NCBI GenBank assembly: GCA_013698435.1
Contig: JACCVA010000158.1
Span: forward strand, 1 to 7,459
DNA length: 7,459 bases
Source of the DNA: Nocardioidaceae bacterium
Lineage (GTDB): Bacteria > Actinomycetota > Actinomycetes > Propionibacteriales > Nocardioidaceae
Reading direction: 5' to 3'
Positions 6,497 to 7,459 of the stretch are shown here, one piece after another. Every line of letters starts with the position of its first letter. The first letter of the stretch is position 1. A program made the position numbers and the translations under genes. The notes under the pieces are model-generated. The model saw nothing but the letters and a program-made list of their open reading frames with translations, had not been told where the DNA came from and made no database searches.

Positions 6497-7459
6497 TCAG
6501 CCGGAGGCTTTCGCCCAGTTGCCGCTGAGGTACTCCGCTGCCTTCGCGGTCTGCTCGTCCGTGACGATGACCGGCTCTCCGGACACCGGCGGCAGCGCTT
6601 TGTAGGCATCGCTGTCGATGGTTCCGGCCTCGACCATGGCGTCGGCGCGAACCGGACGCGCTCCACCTTGGAGCCACAGGTTCTGCCCCTCGTCGGAGTA
6701 CAGGAACTCCTCCCACAGCCGCGCGGCGTTGGGGTGCGGAGCCTCCTTGTTGACCGCCTGGAAGTAGTAGCCAGCGACGACCGCGTCGTCAGGCACGAAT
6801 ACCTTCCAGGTCGGCAGCTTCGCCGCCTCGGCGGCGTTGAGGTAGTCCCAGTCCACGACCACCGGGGTCTGGCCGGACTCGATCGTCGCTGAGCTCGGGC
6901 CGACGGGCAACAAGTTGCCGGCGTCGTTGAGCTGGCTGAAGTATTCGACACCGGGTGCGATGTCGTCGGCGGAGCCACCTGTGGCGACGGCGGCCATCAT
7001 GACGCCGCTGAACGCCGCACCGGCGGTCGTCGGGTCGCCATTGAGCGCCACGGCGCCCTTGTAGTCGGATCCCAGCAGGTCGTCCAGGCTCGTCACGTCA
7101 GGAACCTTCGCTGAGTCGTAGCCGACCGACATGTAGCCGCCGTAGTCGTTGACCCAGAGACCGTCGGGGGCCTTGAACTCCGCCGGGATGTCCTCCCACG
7201 CCTGGACCTTGTAGGGCGCGAACATGTCGGTGTTGGCGAGCGCAACCGCTTGTCCGAGGTCGAAGACGTCGGGTGCCCGGTCCTTTCCTGCCAACCGCTT
7301 GGCGGTGTCGATCTCGGTCTGGCTGTCGGTGTCGGGCTGGTCGGAGTTCACCGTGATGTCGTACTTCTCTTCGAAGGCCGCGATCACGTTGCCGTAGTTG
7401 GCCCAGTCGGGAGGCAGCGCGATGACATTGAGCTCGCCTTCCTCCTCGGCCTTCGTGAC
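6497..7459 (-). CDS. ABC transporter substrate-binding protein (5'-truncated by window edge)
   Basis: The extracytoplasmic receptor of the importer, expected to be a lipoprotein or anchored protein in a Gram-positive cell. 320 codons are visible; the start and signal peptide lie beyond 7459. The frame stays open to the edge, and the upstream residues KAEEEGELNVIALPPDWANY are clearly family-like, so the GTG at 7387 is not the start. Family landmarks include the first beta strand GELNVIALP, GLWVNDYGGYMSVGYD, and the C-terminal NKEAPHPNAARLWEEFLYSD segment. These place it with the ferric/polyamine/phosphonate cluster of extracellular solute-binding proteins (AfuA/PotD-like). At the place where ferric-binding proteins usually carry a Tyr-Tyr pair, this one reads DWDY (codons at 6842-6853), which argues against classic ferric coordination. 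The gene is first of the visible operon, 36 nt before permease 1. Receptor role is secure, ligand unknown. Confidence 0.93.
   Translation of the reverse strand, partial: VTKAEEEGELNVIALPPDWANYGNVIAAFEEKYDITVNSDQPDTDSQTEIDTAKRLAGKDRAPDVFDLGQAVALANTDMFAPYKVQAWEDIPAEFKAPDGLWVNDYGGYMSVGYDSAKVPDVTSLDDLLGSDYKGAVALNGDPTTAGAAFSGVMMAAVATGGSADDIAPGVEYFSQLNDAGNLLPVGPSSATIESGQTPVVVDWDYLNAAEAAKLPTWKVFVPDDAVVAGYYFQAVNKEAPHPNAARLWEEFLYSDEGQNLWLQGGARPVRADAMVEAGTIDSDAYKALPPVSGEPVIVTDEQTAKAAEYLSGNWAKASG

Noticed and set aside
5879..6892. 337-codon open frame on the + strand opposite permease 1 and the binding protein
   Set aside because: Arg/Asp/Gly/His-rich antisense shadow crossing two real genes, with no domain and no ribosome-binding support.

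Overview
This window reads as an ordinary chromosomal segment of a high-GC Gram-positive bacterium (Actinomycetota; a Nocardioides-like lineage is plausible but unproven). The reasons are the strong G/C bias at third codon positions, frequent GTG starts, a class II (GlpX) fructose-bisphosphatase of the DPIDGTT type, and a WS/DGAT acyltransferase of the kind common in mycolata and their relatives. I see no mobile element, tRNA, rRNA, CRISPR array or phage gene.

Layout. On the + strand, glpX (57-1097, gluconeogenic fructose-1,6-bisphosphatase) is followed after 82 bp by an alpha/beta hydrolase (1180-2100) with a complete Ser-Asp-His triad. The hydrolase converges, across a 54 bp gap, on a minus-strand block that fills the rest of the window. 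Read in its own direction, that block starts beyond the right edge. It contains a 5'-truncated ABC substrate-binding protein (7459 to 6497), permease 1 (6460 to 5609), permease 2 (5612 to 4818), the ATPase (4821 to 3700) and, 84 bp further on, a wax ester synthase/diacylglycerol acyltransferase (3615 to 2155).

The four transporter genes form a complete importer of the ferric/polyamine/phosphonate-like class: one binding protein, two separate EAA-loop permeases and one PotA-type ATPase with a C-terminal TOBE region. The permease and ATPase genes are joined by 4-nt stop/start overlaps (ATGA and GTGA), so they are almost certainly one translationally coupled operon. The substrate cannot be named from sequence alone. 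The acyltransferase (storage-lipid synthesis) and the esterase-like hydrolase face each other, but a functional link is only speculation.

Five gene starts were chosen downstream of the longest open frame, using ribosome-binding sites, stop/start overlaps and family N-termini. I looked for an undescribed system and did not find convincing evidence of one. The most useful leads are the unusual residues at the expected ligand site of the binding protein, the ATPase N-terminal extension, and an AT-rich imperfect inverted repeat upstream of the hydrolase.
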